From contig CACNXP010000002.1 in assembly GCA_902624465.1 (NCBI GenBank), forward strand, positions 1 through 64,000: a stretch of DNA of 64,000 bases, in the 5' to 3' direction. Position numbers and translations under genes: made by a program. The notes beneath the pieces were generated by a model. It had not been told where the DNA came from and ran no database searches. It saw only the letters and a list, made by a program, of their open reading frames with translations. Source of the stretch: an uncultured Pelagibacteraceae bacterium (GTDB taxonomy: Bacteria; Pseudomonadota; Alphaproteobacteria; Pelagibacterales; Pelagibacteraceae). Shown here one piece after another: positions 1-9,303 of the stretch (position 1 is its first letter; each line of letters begins with the position of its first letter).

Positions 1-740
1 ATTGGAAAATTAATAACAAAATCTGCATATTTTTCAAAATCAAAGCTTTCCAAAAAAAATTTAGGTAAACCACCTCGGTAAGTGTTTTGCCATACTTTTG
101 ATCGGTAAGATAAATAATTACTTTTTTTCTTTTCAACTATTGATGAATTAGCAAATAAAGCAATTGAAATAGGCACCAGGGAATTAACTATTTTAAATTT
201 TTTTTTAAAATCTTCTTCTGAACTGTAATCTAAATTTAATTGTGTTCCACAGGTTCGATACATCATATCTAAACTTAATTTTCCACCCGAGGGCATATCT
301 GTTGTCATCAGTTTGTATCTTTTTTTTGGATTATTGGGGATTTCAATTAATTTTGATATTGGATCAAAACCTGCACTAACAATTTTTATATTAAGTTTTT
401 TCGTGACCTGTTTAAGCTCAAATAAGTAATCATAAGATTCTGCACATGCTTCATGAATATTAGTTAGTTTATCACCAGACAATTCAATTTGATTACCTGG
501 CTCAAGAGTAATATTTTTCCCACCCTTATTTAAACCAACAATATTTTTGTTTTCTAATATTGGATTCCAACCAAATTCAAGCAGAGCTGAGAACATCTCC
601 TTTATTTTTTGATAATCAATTCTCTTATTATTTTGACTATTAAATAGAAATTTCTCATGTTCGATACCAATTTTAAATTCTTTTTTATTTTTAATTCCAG
701 ACTTGAAATATTCAATTATTTGCTCTTTTTTTGTAATCAT
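1..740 (-). CDS. gshA: Glutamate-cysteine ligase, GCS2/plant-type (partial, runs off window start)
   Basis: The gene reads leftward from an ATG at 738-740 and is still open at base 1, so only about the first 246 residues are present. The N-terminal half carries motifs of the alphaproteobacterial/plant-type glutamate-cysteine ligase: IGIEHEKF near residue 24, then ITLEPGNQIELSG, and MPSGGKLSLDMMYRTCGTQ further on, typical of the ATP-grasp-like GCS2 fold. The enzyme joins glutamate and cysteine in the cytosol, the first step of glutathione synthesis. It lies 15 bases downstream of the HD-domain gene and is probably co-transcribed with purF. An EgtA-like relative cannot be excluded from the visible half. 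Confidence 0.8.
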   Translation of the reverse strand, partial: MITKKEQIIEYFKSGIKNKKEFKIGIEHEKFLFNSQNNKRIDYQKIKEMFSALLEFGWNPILENKNIVGLNKGGKNITLEPGNQIELSGDKLTNIHEACAESYDYLFELKQVTKKLNIKIVSAGFDPISKLIEIPNNPKKRYKLMTTDMPSGGKLSLDMMYRTCGTQLNLDYSSEEDFKKKFKIVNSLVPISIALFANSSIVEKKKSNYLSYRSKVWQNTYRGGLPKFFLESFDFEKYADFVINFP

Positions 741-755
741 TAGTATTAGTTTTTT

Positions 756-1322
756 TTAATTCTTATTTAGAGAAGAATATGGTTTTCTAGAAAAAATTTT
801 TTTTACAATTGGTTTGAAAAATTCCAATGGTAAAGACTCATATTTAGGATCAAAAGAATTTTGATCATATTTTTCACAAAAATTTATTGTATCTTGAAAA
901 TATTTATGATCTTTATATTTATCTCTAATATTTTTATTACCACCTAAATGATGAGCGTAATAATACATTTGAAATTCTCCATGTTTTTCAATTATCCAAT
1001 GAGTTTTTTCTGATACATATGGTTTTAAAATTGAAGCAGCATACTCAGAATGGTTCATTGGTGCTAGTTCATCACCGATATCGTGTAACAGACAGGCTAC
1101 AACCATCTCCTCACTTTCACCATTTCTATGGGCTCTTGTAGCACTTTGAAGTGAGTGCTCTAGCCTTGATACCTGATAACCCTCTAAAGTTTCAGTTAAT
1201 CCAGACATAAATTTTAATATTCTATCAGCAGTTTTACTGGCGAAATCTTTTTCATGTTTATCTAAAAAAAGATAATCTTCTTTAGTACCATTTTTCATTT
1301 CAGTAAAACTTACTTTTTTCAT
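756..1322 (-). CDS. HD-domain metalloprotein, PhnZ/MIOX-like group, substrate unknown
   Basis: A 188-residue single-domain protein. It shows an HD-superfamily metal site: a first His in RLEHSLQSA (about residue 56), the LLHDIGDEL motif (about residues 78-86), a further His in MNHSEYAA and another in EKHGEFQ. The spacing resembles the small HD proteins grouped with PhnZ and myo-inositol oxygenase, which are mixed-valence diiron oxygenases, rather than classical HD phosphohydrolases; this is inference from motif shape. The ATG directly abuts the purF stop and gshA follows after 15 bases, so it sits inside a purF-HD-gshA operon. Neither neighbour suggests a phosphonate substrate. The C-terminus is basic and looks unstructured. 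Confidence 0.6.
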   Translation of the reverse strand: MKKVSFTEMKNGTKEDYLFLDKHEKDFASKTADRILKFMSGLTETLEGYQVSRLEHSLQSATRAHRNGESEEMVVACLLHDIGDELAPMNHSEYAASILKPYVSEKTHWIIEKHGEFQMYYYAHHLGGNKNIRDKYKDHKYFQDTINFCEKYDQNSFDPKYESLPLEFFKPIVKKIFSRKPYSSLNKN

Positions 1323-2804
1323 TTAATTATTAGATGCAGTATTTAACAATGATAATTGTGTGATTTTATTATCACCAAGTTCATCTATAGGTTTTACAGG
1401 ATAGTCTCCAGTAAAATAATGATCAGTTAATTGAGGATAACTCTCATTTCTTCCATCAAAACCGATTGCTCGATACATACCATTTACTGACAAAAATTTT
1501 AAAGATTTTGCACCTATGTACTCACAGATTTCTGAGTTGCTTTTATTAGCAGCAAGCAATTCTTTTTTAGTTGGTGTATCAACACCATAAAAATCAGGAA
1601 ATTTTATTTCTGGACAGGCAATTCTAACATGAACTTCTTTAGCACCAGCATCATATAGCATTTTGACAATTTTATGAGACGTAGTTCCTCGTACTAATGA
1701 GTCGTCAACTAAAATTATTCTTTTACCTTGAATAGTTGATTGATTAGCATTTAATTTTAATTTAACGCCCAAACTTCTAATCTTCTGACTTGGTTCAATG
1801 AAAGTTCTTCCTACATAATGATTTCTGACCAAACCAAGCTCAAACTTCATATTGAGTGATTGTGCAAAACCTAAAGCTGCTGCATTTCCAGAGTCTGGCA
1901 CTGGCACAACAATATCGGCATCTATATCGTTTTCTTTTGCAAGCTCAGAACCAAAATTCTTTCTATGCTCATATACAGTTTTTCCGTCAAGCATGCTATC
2001 TGGTCTCGCAAAGTAAATATATTCAAATACACAAGGCTTAACTTTTCTTGGCGGAAATGGTTTAATACTCTTTAATTCGTTATTTTCAATTAAGACAATC
2101 TCACCATTTTCAACTTCTCGAATAAATTTCGCTCCAATTATATCTAAAGCACATGTCTCAGATGCTAGCACATAACTATTCTTTAATTTTCCGATCACTA
2201 AAGGCCTTATACCAAAAGGATCTCTAACACCTATCAATGAGGTTTGAGTTAACATTACCAAAGCATACCCACCTTGTATTTGAAAAATTGCATCTACAAT
2301 TTTATCTATAGTTTTTGTTCGTTTTGACTTAGCAATTAATTGAACTATTGTTTCAGTATCAGACGTTGTGTAAAAAATTGCACCTTCATCAACTAATTTT
2401 TTTCTTAAAAATATAGAATTGGTTAAATTTCCGTTATGAGCTACCCCAATCCCTCCAGCATTGGTATCCGCAAAGAAAGGTTGAATATTCCTAAGAGTAT
2501 TCTCGCCTGTAGTGCTATATCGATTATGTCCAATAGCATAATCCCCTTGAAGTTTTTTTAATATTTTTTCTTTATTGAAATTATCACCTACCAAACCAAA
2601 TCTTTTTTCAGAAAAATATTGTTTCCCATCAAAGGTAACGATTCCACATCCTTCTTGACCCCTATGTTGTAGAGCATGAAGTCCTAGGGCAGTTAGTGCA
2701 GAAGCATCCTTGGTATTGCTTATTCCAAATATACCACACTCTTCTTTAAGCTTAGGATTAAATATTTTTAATTTTCTCTCTAGATTTTTGATATGTTTTT
2801 TCAT
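1323..2804 (-). CDS. purF: Amidophosphoribosyltransferase
   Basis: This enzyme commits PRPP to purine synthesis, making 5-phosphoribosylamine from PRPP and glutamine. The 493-residue protein has an N-terminal nucleophile glutaminase domain starting at Cys23 (ECGIFGIS), preceded by a 22-residue stretch that is probably a cleaved propeptide. HRYSTTG and GVAHNGNLTN follow in the same domain. The C-terminal phosphoribosyltransferase domain carries the PRPP loop IILVDDSLVRGTTS at about residues 363-376. The start overlaps the end of cvpA by 47 bases. The cvpA-purF pairing is common in proteobacteria. The HD-domain gene follows without a gap. Confidence 0.96.
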   Translation of the reverse strand: MKKHIKNLERKLKIFNPKLKEECGIFGISNTKDASALTALGLHALQHRGQEGCGIVTFDGKQYFSEKRFGLVGDNFNKEKILKKLQGDYAIGHNRYSTTGENTLRNIQPFFADTNAGGIGVAHNGNLTNSIFLRKKLVDEGAIFYTTSDTETIVQLIAKSKRTKTIDKIVDAIFQIQGGYALVMLTQTSLIGVRDPFGIRPLVIGKLKNSYVLASETCALDIIGAKFIREVENGEIVLIENNELKSIKPFPPRKVKPCVFEYIYFARPDSMLDGKTVYEHRKNFGSELAKENDIDADIVVPVPDSGNAAALGFAQSLNMKFELGLVRNHYVGRTFIEPSQKIRSLGVKLKLNANQSTIQGKRIILVDDSLVRGTTSHKIVKMLYDAGAKEVHVRIACPEIKFPDFYGVDTPTKKELLAANKSNSEICEYIGAKSLKFLSVNGMYRAIGFDGRNESYPQLTDHYFTGDYPVKPIDELGDNKITQLSLLNTASNN

Positions 2805-3303
2805 CAGGAAATTTTTCCAGTAAATAATTACTACCTTTTTCTAAATATGGAAAGATTAATGATTTACTTAAATTTACTGGCCATTTATCGTGATTATAGA
2901 CAATGTGTGCACCTGTGAAAATACACACAGAGATAATATAAGCCTTAATAAATCCAAAAAAGAATCCAAACATTGTATCTAAACTGCCAAGACCAGTAAA
3001 TTGGACAGCTTTTCTAATACCTCTGTTAATCATTAGAATTAGAAATATAACAATTACAAATATAGTAATACCTAAAACTATATCTAGAACATACTCGTTA
3101 TCAATTATGCCCTTCAAATAAGGTTTTGTTCTGGGGAATATTATCAATGTAATTATGTAAGCTAGAAACCATTTAGCCATTGACAGAATACTTAAAACAA
3201 AACCTCTTTTGTAACATCCAATTAATGTAAAAATTGTAATTACTAAATATATGATGTCTAAAACGTTTGTAGTTTTATAAAAATCTACAACAAAATCTTG
3301 CAT
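2758..3303 (-). CDS. cvpA: CvpA family membrane protein
   Basis: A 181-residue inner-membrane protein with four predicted hydrophobic segments, roughly residues 15-33, 40-58, 72-92 and 108-128. CvpA proteins are named for colicin V production; their molecular function is poorly defined and relates to envelope homeostasis. The conserved early pattern, aspartate then a hydrophobic segment then a GCYKRGF turn, fits the family. It overlaps the purF start by 47 bases and lies just downstream of the RND exporter gene, so all three are probably one transcript. Confidence 0.85.
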   Translation of the reverse strand: MQDFVVDFYKTTNVLDIIYLVITIFTLIGCYKRGFVLSILSMAKWFLAYIITLIIFPRTKPYLKGIIDNEYVLDIVLGITIFVIVIFLILMINRGIRKAVQFTGLGSLDTMFGFFFGFIKAYIISVCIFTGAHIVYNHDKWPVNLSKSLIFPYLEKGSNYLLEKFPDEKTYQKSREKIKNI

Positions 3304-3307
3304 CTAG

Positions 3308-5695
3308 TTATTTATCAAATGGTTTGATTAGTAATATTAAAGAAGGAAGCAACGTTAAAACTGAAACCATAGCTAATAACATTGCTAATCCAGTAAAAAC
3401 ACCAAAATAAATTGTGGGTATAAATTTTGATAAAATCAAAATCGAAAATCCAAAAACTATTGTTATAGAGGTATTTAAAATCGCTTTACCAACTGTAGAG
3501 TGGCACAAAATAAGAGTTTTATTATAATCTTTCGAGGTATTAAACTCTTCCTTAAATCTATAAATATAATGAATACTATTATCAACAGCTATTCCAATTG
3601 TAATTGCGGCTATTGTAATTGTCATCATATCTAATGGAATACCCAGTAAACCTATTATTCCTAATATAAAAAAAGCTGCAATAAAATTTGGTACTACACC
3701 AATTAGAGAAAGTTTAATATTTTTGAATAAGATTACAAACATTCCAAATATTCCTATCATCACCAAACCTAAAGTTAGTATTTGAGATTTAAAAAGACTT
3801 TGGAGTAAGTTATTGAATAGAATTAAAACACCACCAAGTTTGAACTCACTTTCTTTTAAACCTAATTTATTTTTTAAGTCGTAATTAATTTTTTTTATGA
3901 GATCGTTTCTTCTCAAATTTTCTTGGGAGTCAATAATCCTTAGATTAATTCTTGCTTCATTATCTTTTATAGAGATGTATGGGTCAATTATTTCCGTCTT
4001 AATACTCTCAGGTATTTTTGAGTAAAGGACACCCATTTCTAATGTTCCTAAAGGCTTATTATTATTTAGCATTGTTGCTACATCAATTATTGATGAAAAG
4101 GATAAAACCTTTCCAACTTGAGGCAAATCATCTAGATAGTTATGAACAGAGGAAATTTTATCTATTTTATCTTTGGTAAACCAATATTTATCATCATTTT
4201 CATTCTCCTCATCACCCCAGTCTTCAAAATCGTCCTCATTATCAGTTTTTTTAATTTCTTTTTTCGGAAATTTTAAAATCACTTCAAGCGGAGTTGTTCC
4301 ACCTAATTTTTCGTCTATAAGTTTCATGCCTTTATAAATTTCAGTTTTCTTACTGAAATAATTTATAAAACTATTTTCAACTTCTAGTTTGCTTATACCG
4401 ATTAAACTAAGAATGATTACCATAATAGTAAAAGTAAAAATAGTTTTATGATTATTTAAAGAAACTTGGGCTAAGAAAGAGGTAATTTTTGACTCTTCTT
4501 GTTTTTTTAAAAAAATCTTATCTTTTGGCATAAAATTTATAAGAGATGGAAGTAGTGTAAATGTAATAATAAATGAAGTAATTAAACCTAGTGTCATCAT
4601 CCATCCAAAATCTATAATTGGTTTAATTTCACTGAAGATTAAGGATAAAAAAGCAATAATAGTTGTTAAAGCAGTATATAAAATTGGCCAAAACATTTTA
4701 TTAGTTGTTAAAGTAATCAGCTCTATAACTTTTTTATTTGGATGAATTTCTTTAATTTGTAAAAATCTTGTACTCATGTGAATATTCATCGCCATTGTTA
4801 AAATTAACATTAATGCAATGAAGTTTGATGAAATAACTGTAACTTTCCACCCTAATAACCCAAGCAAGCCTGTCATGATTATTACTGAAAAAAAACAACT
4901 ACTTATCGGAACGATAATCCAAATTAATTTTCTAAATACATACCATAATGTTGCTATAATAAATAATAAAACACCCAATCCAAAAACTATTATATCACTT
5001 TTAATAAATGTCATCATATCGTCGGCAATCATAGGAATCCCACCTAAATTTATTTTTCCAATATTATTGTAACTTTTAATGACATCTCTAATTTCAAGAA
5101 TATTTTGATGATTTTGTTTTTTTATTAAGTTTTTATGAGCTTCAATCTCTTTTTTTGTTTTATCAGAAATATTTTCTATTGTTTTTTTATTTTTAATATT
5201 TACTATGATTCCAGAGGTTTTCCCATCTTCACTAATAACAAAATTTCTAAATACGGGGCTACTTAAAATCTCTTTAAACCCTCTTTCTTTATCTATGTCT
5301 TCATCTTTTAAAGTCTTAAAATTTTCTAATCTTTCTTGTAAAGGAGCATCCGAATTATTTAATAAAGGAATATCTAAAAGTGTAATAACACTATGAACCC
5401 ATTTTAAACTTTGAATTTTATATTTTAAACTGAGAAGATTGTTTATAGAAACATCAGAAATCATACCTTCATTAGGGGTATAAGTTAATATCAAAAACTC
5501 TTTTGACCCATACCTATTTGTAATTTCTTCGAGATATTTGAGGTCTGGATCTCCTTCAATTAGTAATGTCTCTGATGAAGCATCTAATTTAAAATCTTTG
5601 GAATAATATCCAAAAGTAAATAGGGCTATAACCAAAAATATCAATATTACCTTTGGATTTTTTAGAATTGTATTTTGATAAAATTGGGTAATCAT
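3308..5695 (-). CDS. RND-superfamily (MMPL-type) exporter
   Basis: A 795-residue membrane protein with the duplicated RND layout. One transmembrane helix near the N-terminus is followed by a large extracytoplasmic loop and a block of five or six helices (about residues 235-395). The pattern then repeats: a helix near 415, a second loop and a final helix block (about 630-790). It resembles COG1033 predicted exporters, which move lipids or hopanoid-like molecules using the proton gradient; the substrate here is unknown. The second loop holds an acidic stretch rich in Asp and Glu (about residues 488-505). It lies between dnaB and cvpA, where many alphaproteobacteria carry alr and radA instead (recalled, not checked). 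Confidence 0.8.
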   Translation of the reverse strand: MITQFYQNTILKNPKVILIFLVIALFTFGYYSKDFKLDASSETLLIEGDPDLKYLEEITNRYGSKEFLILTYTPNEGMISDVSINNLLSLKYKIQSLKWVHSVITLLDIPLLNNSDAPLQERLENFKTLKDEDIDKERGFKEILSSPVFRNFVISEDGKTSGIIVNIKNKKTIENISDKTKKEIEAHKNLIKKQNHQNILEIRDVIKSYNNIGKINLGGIPMIADDMMTFIKSDIIVFGLGVLLFIIATLWYVFRKLIWIIVPISSCFFSVIIMTGLLGLLGWKVTVISSNFIALMLILTMAMNIHMSTRFLQIKEIHPNKKVIELITLTTNKMFWPILYTALTTIIAFLSLIFSEIKPIIDFGWMMTLGLITSFIITFTLLPSLINFMPKDKIFLKKQEESKITSFLAQVSLNNHKTIFTFTIMVIILSLIGISKLEVENSFINYFSKKTEIYKGMKLIDEKLGGTTPLEVILKFPKKEIKKTDNEDDFEDWGDEENENDDKYWFTKDKIDKISSVHNYLDDLPQVGKVLSFSSIIDVATMLNNNKPLGTLEMGVLYSKIPESIKTEIIDPYISIKDNEARINLRIIDSQENLRRNDLIKKINYDLKNKLGLKESEFKLGGVLILFNNLLQSLFKSQILTLGLVMIGIFGMFVILFKNIKLSLIGVVPNFIAAFFILGIIGLLGIPLDMMTITIAAITIGIAVDNSIHYIYRFKEEFNTSKDYNKTLILCHSTVGKAILNTSITIVFGFSILILSKFIPTIYFGVFTGLAMLLAMVSVLTLLPSLILLIKPFDK

Positions 5696-5716
5696 CTTAC
5701 CCTTTTATATTGGAAT

Positions 5717-7135
5717 TTAGTTAATTTGAGTATCCTTAAATTTAGTAAACATTGCCTCAAACTCTAGAAATACATTTCCAGTTGGACCATGTCTTTGTTT
5801 GCCAATAATTAATTCTGCCAGATTAGATACTTCATTCATCTTTGCTTGCCATTCGGCATGCTCTATAGTTGCTGGTTTTGGTTCTTTATTCTCTAAATAA
5901 TAAGACTCTCTATATACAAACATTACCACATCGGCGTCTTGCTCTATCGAACCAGATTCTCTCAAATCAGATAATTGGGGTTTTTTATTATCTCTCTGTT
6001 CTACTTGTCTTGATAATTGTGAAAGAGCAACCACAGGTATTGATAATTCTTTTGCAATCGCTTTCAAACCTTGAGTAATTTCTGATACTTCTTGAACTCG
6101 TCCATCTTTATAATTTAAGGTTCCTCTCATTAATTGAATGTAATCAACAATAATCATATCAAGACCGTGAGTTCTTTTTATTCGCCTTGCTCTATTACTC
6201 ATTGCTGCAATTGTTATTGCTGGTGTTTCGTCAATATAAAGTGGAAGTTCGGATATATTTTTTGAAGTCTCTATAAATTTATCAAATTGTTCATCAGAAA
6301 TTTTACCTCTTCTTATATCATTTGATTTAATTCTAGATTGTTCTGCTAAAATTCTAGTAGATAATTGTTCAGATGACATTTCCAATGAAAAAAAAGCAAT
6401 GGAGGATTTCTTTCCACTTTCTTGTAATTTTTGAGCTGCATTAAAAGCAATGTTAGTAGCTAGCGCTGTTTTCCCCATACCAGGTCTTCCTGCAATAATA
6501 ATCAAATCAGATTTGTGCAATCCTCCCAATCTATCATCTAAATCTCTTAGTCCAGTAGGAACTCCAACTATACCTTCATCATTTTTATATGCAGCTGAGG
6601 CCATATCAATTGTATCTTTTAATGCCTTATCAAATTTTATAAAAGAAGAACTAAAAGATCCTTTTTCAGCTAATTTAAATAATTCTTTTTCTGAATTTTC
6701 AATTATTTGTTGTCCACTTGTATCAAGATTACCCAACTTAGCATCGTCAATCGTTTGTTCAGAAATCTTGATAAGTTCTCTTCGAACAAACATATCGTAG
6801 ATAATTTTTGAATATTCGATTGCTTGTCTTACAGAAGTTGAAAATTTTGTAATTTTTACTAAATATTCTGGAACATTTAATTCATCTTTTTCATCTTCGA
6901 AATAATTCTTTAAAGTTATAGGATTTGCTAATAATCCTTTGTAAATTAAACTTTCAATTGCTCCAAAAATCTTTTGATGCATTGGATCATAAAAGTTATT
7001 ACTGGTTATAATAATATTAATTTCATCAAAAATTTCATTTGAAACAAGTATAGAACCAATTACCGCTTGTTCAGCTTCAATATTATTTGGTAATTCTTTA
7101 AATTTGTCTTTAACTATCGATAGATTATTCTCCAC
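5717..7135 (-). CDS. dnaB: Replicative DNA helicase
   Basis: DnaB is the hexameric 5'-3' helicase that unwinds DNA at the replication fork and recruits primase. The protein is 472 residues, the usual family length, and there is no intein. An N-terminal primase-interacting helical domain (about 15-120) precedes a RecA-like motor. The Walker A motif GRPGMGKTA is at about 216-224, the Walker B region is in MIIVDYIQLM, and LSQLSRQVEQR and DLRESGSIEQDAD follow. It lies just downstream of the rpsF-rpsR-rplI operon on the same strand, a standard arrangement. Confidence 0.97.
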   Translation of the reverse strand: MENNLSIVKDKFKELPNNIEAEQAVIGSILVSNEIFDEINIIITSNNFYDPMHQKIFGAIESLIYKGLLANPITLKNYFEDEKDELNVPEYLVKITKFSTSVRQAIEYSKIIYDMFVRRELIKISEQTIDDAKLGNLDTSGQQIIENSEKELFKLAEKGSFSSSFIKFDKALKDTIDMASAAYKNDEGIVGVPTGLRDLDDRLGGLHKSDLIIIAGRPGMGKTALATNIAFNAAQKLQESGKKSSIAFFSLEMSSEQLSTRILAEQSRIKSNDIRRGKISDEQFDKFIETSKNISELPLYIDETPAITIAAMSNRARRIKRTHGLDMIIVDYIQLMRGTLNYKDGRVQEVSEITQGLKAIAKELSIPVVALSQLSRQVEQRDNKKPQLSDLRESGSIEQDADVVMFVYRESYYLENKEPKPATIEHAEWQAKMNEVSNLAELIIGKQRHGPTGNVFLEFEAMFTKFKDTQIN

Positions 7136-7201
7136 ACCTCATTTTATGTCAATTTTACTCAAAATAAATTTAAATTATTAATTGGGGAGAAAATTGTATA
7201 A

Positions 7202-7660
7202 TTATTGAATAGTCTCCGCTGACTCAACTACAATATGTATCTCTGCATCAATCTCAGAATGTAAAGACACTTTTACTTTAAATTTTCCAAGAGATTTTAT
7301 TTCTTTAACTGGTTGAATCATTGATGGTGTTATATCTAATTTTTCTTTTTCTTTAATAATTTTGGAAATTTCTGTTGGCTTGACCGAACCATATAACTCC
7401 TTATTTTCAGTAGAAAGTTTTTTTACAATGAATTCTTTTTTATTAATTTTTTCTGCTATTTTTTTTGCTTCTTGTTTTTTTTCATTATCTTTTTTGGACA
7501 ATTGTGTCTTTATTTTTTCAACTTGATTTATATTTTCTTTTGAAGCATATAGTGCTTTTTTATTAGCGATCAAAAAGTTTCTGGCAAAACCTCTCTTAAC
7601 ATCTATAATTTCCCCTATAGATCCAACTCTTTTAATATTTTCTAGTAATATTACTTTCAT
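7202..7660 (-). CDS. rplI: 50S ribosomal protein bL9
   Basis: A 152-residue L9 with the N-terminal 23S rRNA-binding domain (MKVILLENIKRVGSIGEIID, then the RGFARNFLI signature), a long charged connecting helix rich in Lys and Glu (about residues 45-80), and a C-terminal domain. It is the third gene of the S6-S18-L9 operon; its ATG directly follows the rpsR stop. The 66 bases to the dnaB start are AT-rich, with no clear terminator. Confidence 0.97.
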   Translation of the reverse strand: MKVILLENIKRVGSIGEIIDVKRGFARNFLIANKKALYASKENINQVEKIKTQLSKKDNEKKQEAKKIAEKINKKEFIVKKLSTENKELYGSVKPTEISKIIKEKEKLDITPSMIQPVKEIKSLGKFKVKVSLHSEIDAEIHIVVESAETIQ

Positions 7661-7933
7661 TTATAATAAAGCTAAATTTCTTGCTCTTTTTATTGATAAA
7701 GATAATTCTCTTTGTTTTTTTTGACTTACATTAGTTATTCTTGATGGAAGAATCTTGCCATTTTCTGATACGTATCTTTTTAATAACTTGATGTTTTTAT
7801 AGTCAATTTTTGGAGCACCTTTGACTGATAACGGGCAATTTTTCTTAAATTTATATTTATTAGGTTGAAAAATGCTTAATTTTGCAAAATTACTTTGTTT
7901 ATTTTTTTTATTTCCGCTTTGTCTTTTAGGCAT
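7661..7933 (-). CDS. rpsR: 30S ribosomal protein bS18
   Basis: A 90-residue S18. The core [20 protein letters not shown], followed by the region ending in ILPSRIT and [17 protein letters not shown], matches the family. S18 pairs with S6 on the 30S platform. The basic N-terminal tail (residues 1-30) is slightly long. Two bases separate it from rpsF, and rplI follows without a gap, so the three are translationally linked. Confidence 0.96.
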   Translation of the reverse strand: MPKRQSGNKKNKQSNFAKLSIFQPNKYKFKKNCPLSVKGAPKIDYKNIKLLKRYVSENGKILPSRITNVSQKKQRELSLSIKRARNLALL

Positions 7934-7935
7934 AA

Positions 7936-8289
7936 CTAATTATTAGGAGTTTCTTTTTTTTCATACTCATCTTTTTTTGAAAAAAAATTTGTTTCAAGAT
8001 CAAATTTTTTTACTCTTACAGTCAAATATCTTAACAATTTTTTATCAATCGCTTCATTCTTTTCTAGTTCACTAATTACATTTCCTTTGCCTTTAAATTT
8101 AAAGTGAATGTAGCTTCCTTTTTTATTTTTTTTTATTAAATATGATAAATTTAACAAACCCCAATTTTCAGTTTTTACTATCTCACCATCATTTTTTTCA
8201 ATAATGCTTGAATATTTTTCGGTTAATTGTTTTATTTCACTTGGAGAAGTGTCTTGTCTTGCAATTATAGTATGCTCGTATAAATTCAT
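7936..8289 (-). CDS. rpsF: 30S ribosomal protein bS6
   Basis: A 117-residue S6 with the typical opening [13 protein letters not shown] and the [20 protein letters not shown] core. It binds S18 in the small subunit. The C-terminus has a charged Lys/Glu tail. It is the first gene of the operon; the 87 bases upstream are shared with divergent fabD. The S6:S18-binding leader motif known from other bacteria, with its CCG box, is not evident there. Confidence 0.96.
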   Translation of the reverse strand: MNLYEHTIIARQDTSPSEIKQLTEKYSSIIEKNDGEIVKTENWGLLNLSYLIKKNKKGSYIHFKFKGKGNVISELEKNEAIDKKLLRYLTVRVKKFDLETNFFSKKDEYEKKETPNN

Positions 8290-8376
8290 TTAATTTCTTT
8301 AATAAAAAATGAGGATATACTATTATAAATCTTTAATTACAATAGCAAAAACAATAAAAAATATAGGATTTTTTAG

Positions 8377-9303
8377 ATGTTTTCACTAGTATTCCCAGGA
8401 CAAGGTTCCCAAACAATTGGAATGGGAAAAGATTTTTTTGAAAATTATAATTTAGTAAAAGATCTTTTTAAGGAGGCTGACGATTCATTGGGCACCAGTC
8501 TATCAAAAATAATTTTAGAGGGACCTAAAGATGAACTAGATCTTACTGTAAATACTCAGCCAGCAATATTTCTTATAAGCTACTCAATTTTTCAGGTAAT
8601 GAAAAAAGAATTCAATGTGGATCTTGATAACGCAAAATATTTTGCTGGTCATTCACTAGGAGAATATTCAGCTTTATGTGCTGCCAATTATCTGAGTTTT
8701 TCAGATACTATTAAACTTTTAAAAATTAGGGGTGATGCAATGCAAAATGCTGTCCCAAAAGGAGAGGGCGGTATGCTGGTTGTTTTAGGTTCAAAAGTTG
8801 AAACAATAGAAGATCTTTTGAGTGAAAATAAGAATAATTTTATAGCACAAATTGCAAATGATAATTCTGATGGCCAGATTGTTTTAAGCGGAAGAAATAG
8901 TGACATAGAAAAATTAATCCATGTTTTAAAATCAAAAAACGTTAAAAACATGAAATTACCAGTTAGCGCCCCTTTTCATTGTCAACTTATGAACAATGCT
9001 ACTGAAATTATGAGAAATGAAATTCAAAAATTAAATTTTCAAGATTCAAAAAATAAGTTGATATCAAATGTGACCGCAAAAGAAATTTTAAATAAGGAAG
9101 AGCTTAAAACACTTTTAATTGACCAAATAGAGAATAGAGTTAGATGGAGAGAAAGTGTAAATCATATGATTAATAATGGAGTAAATCATTTCATTGAGAT
9201 TGGACCTGGAAAAGTATTAACAGGTTTAATAAAAAGGATAGATAAGAACGTAAAAACTAATACAATCAATTCTGAGAGTGATATAAAAGATTTAAAGTTA
9301 TGA
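8377..9303 (+). CDS. fabD: Malonyl-CoA:ACP transacylase
   Basis: This enzyme transfers malonyl from CoA to acyl carrier protein to supply extender units for fatty acid synthesis. The 308-residue protein carries the N-terminal FPGQGSQ motif, the nucleophile Ser93 in GHSLGEY and the catalytic His201 in APFHC. FIEIGPGKVLTGL closes the fold. Its TGA overlaps the fabG ATG (ATGA), so the two are coupled in a fabD-fabG-acpP operon. Confidence 0.97.
   Translation: MFSLVFPGQGSQTIGMGKDFFENYNLVKDLFKEADDSLGTSLSKIILEGPKDELDLTVNTQPAIFLISYSIFQVMKKEFNVDLDNAKYFAGHSLGEYSALCAANYLSFSDTIKLLKIRGDAMQNAVPKGEGGMLVVLGSKVETIEDLLSENKNNFIAQIANDNSDGQIVLSGRNSDIEKLIHVLKSKNVKNMKLPVSAPFHCQLMNNATEIMRNEIQKLNFQDSKNKLISNVTAKEILNKEELKTLLIDQIENRVRWRESVNHMINNGVNHFIEIGPGKVLTGLIKRIDKNVKTNTINSESDIKDLKL

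Noticed and set aside
1856-2041. Open frame antisense to purF
   Set aside because: It lies wholly within the conserved purF coding region on the other strand and has no family motifs; AT-rich codon bias explains the open frame.
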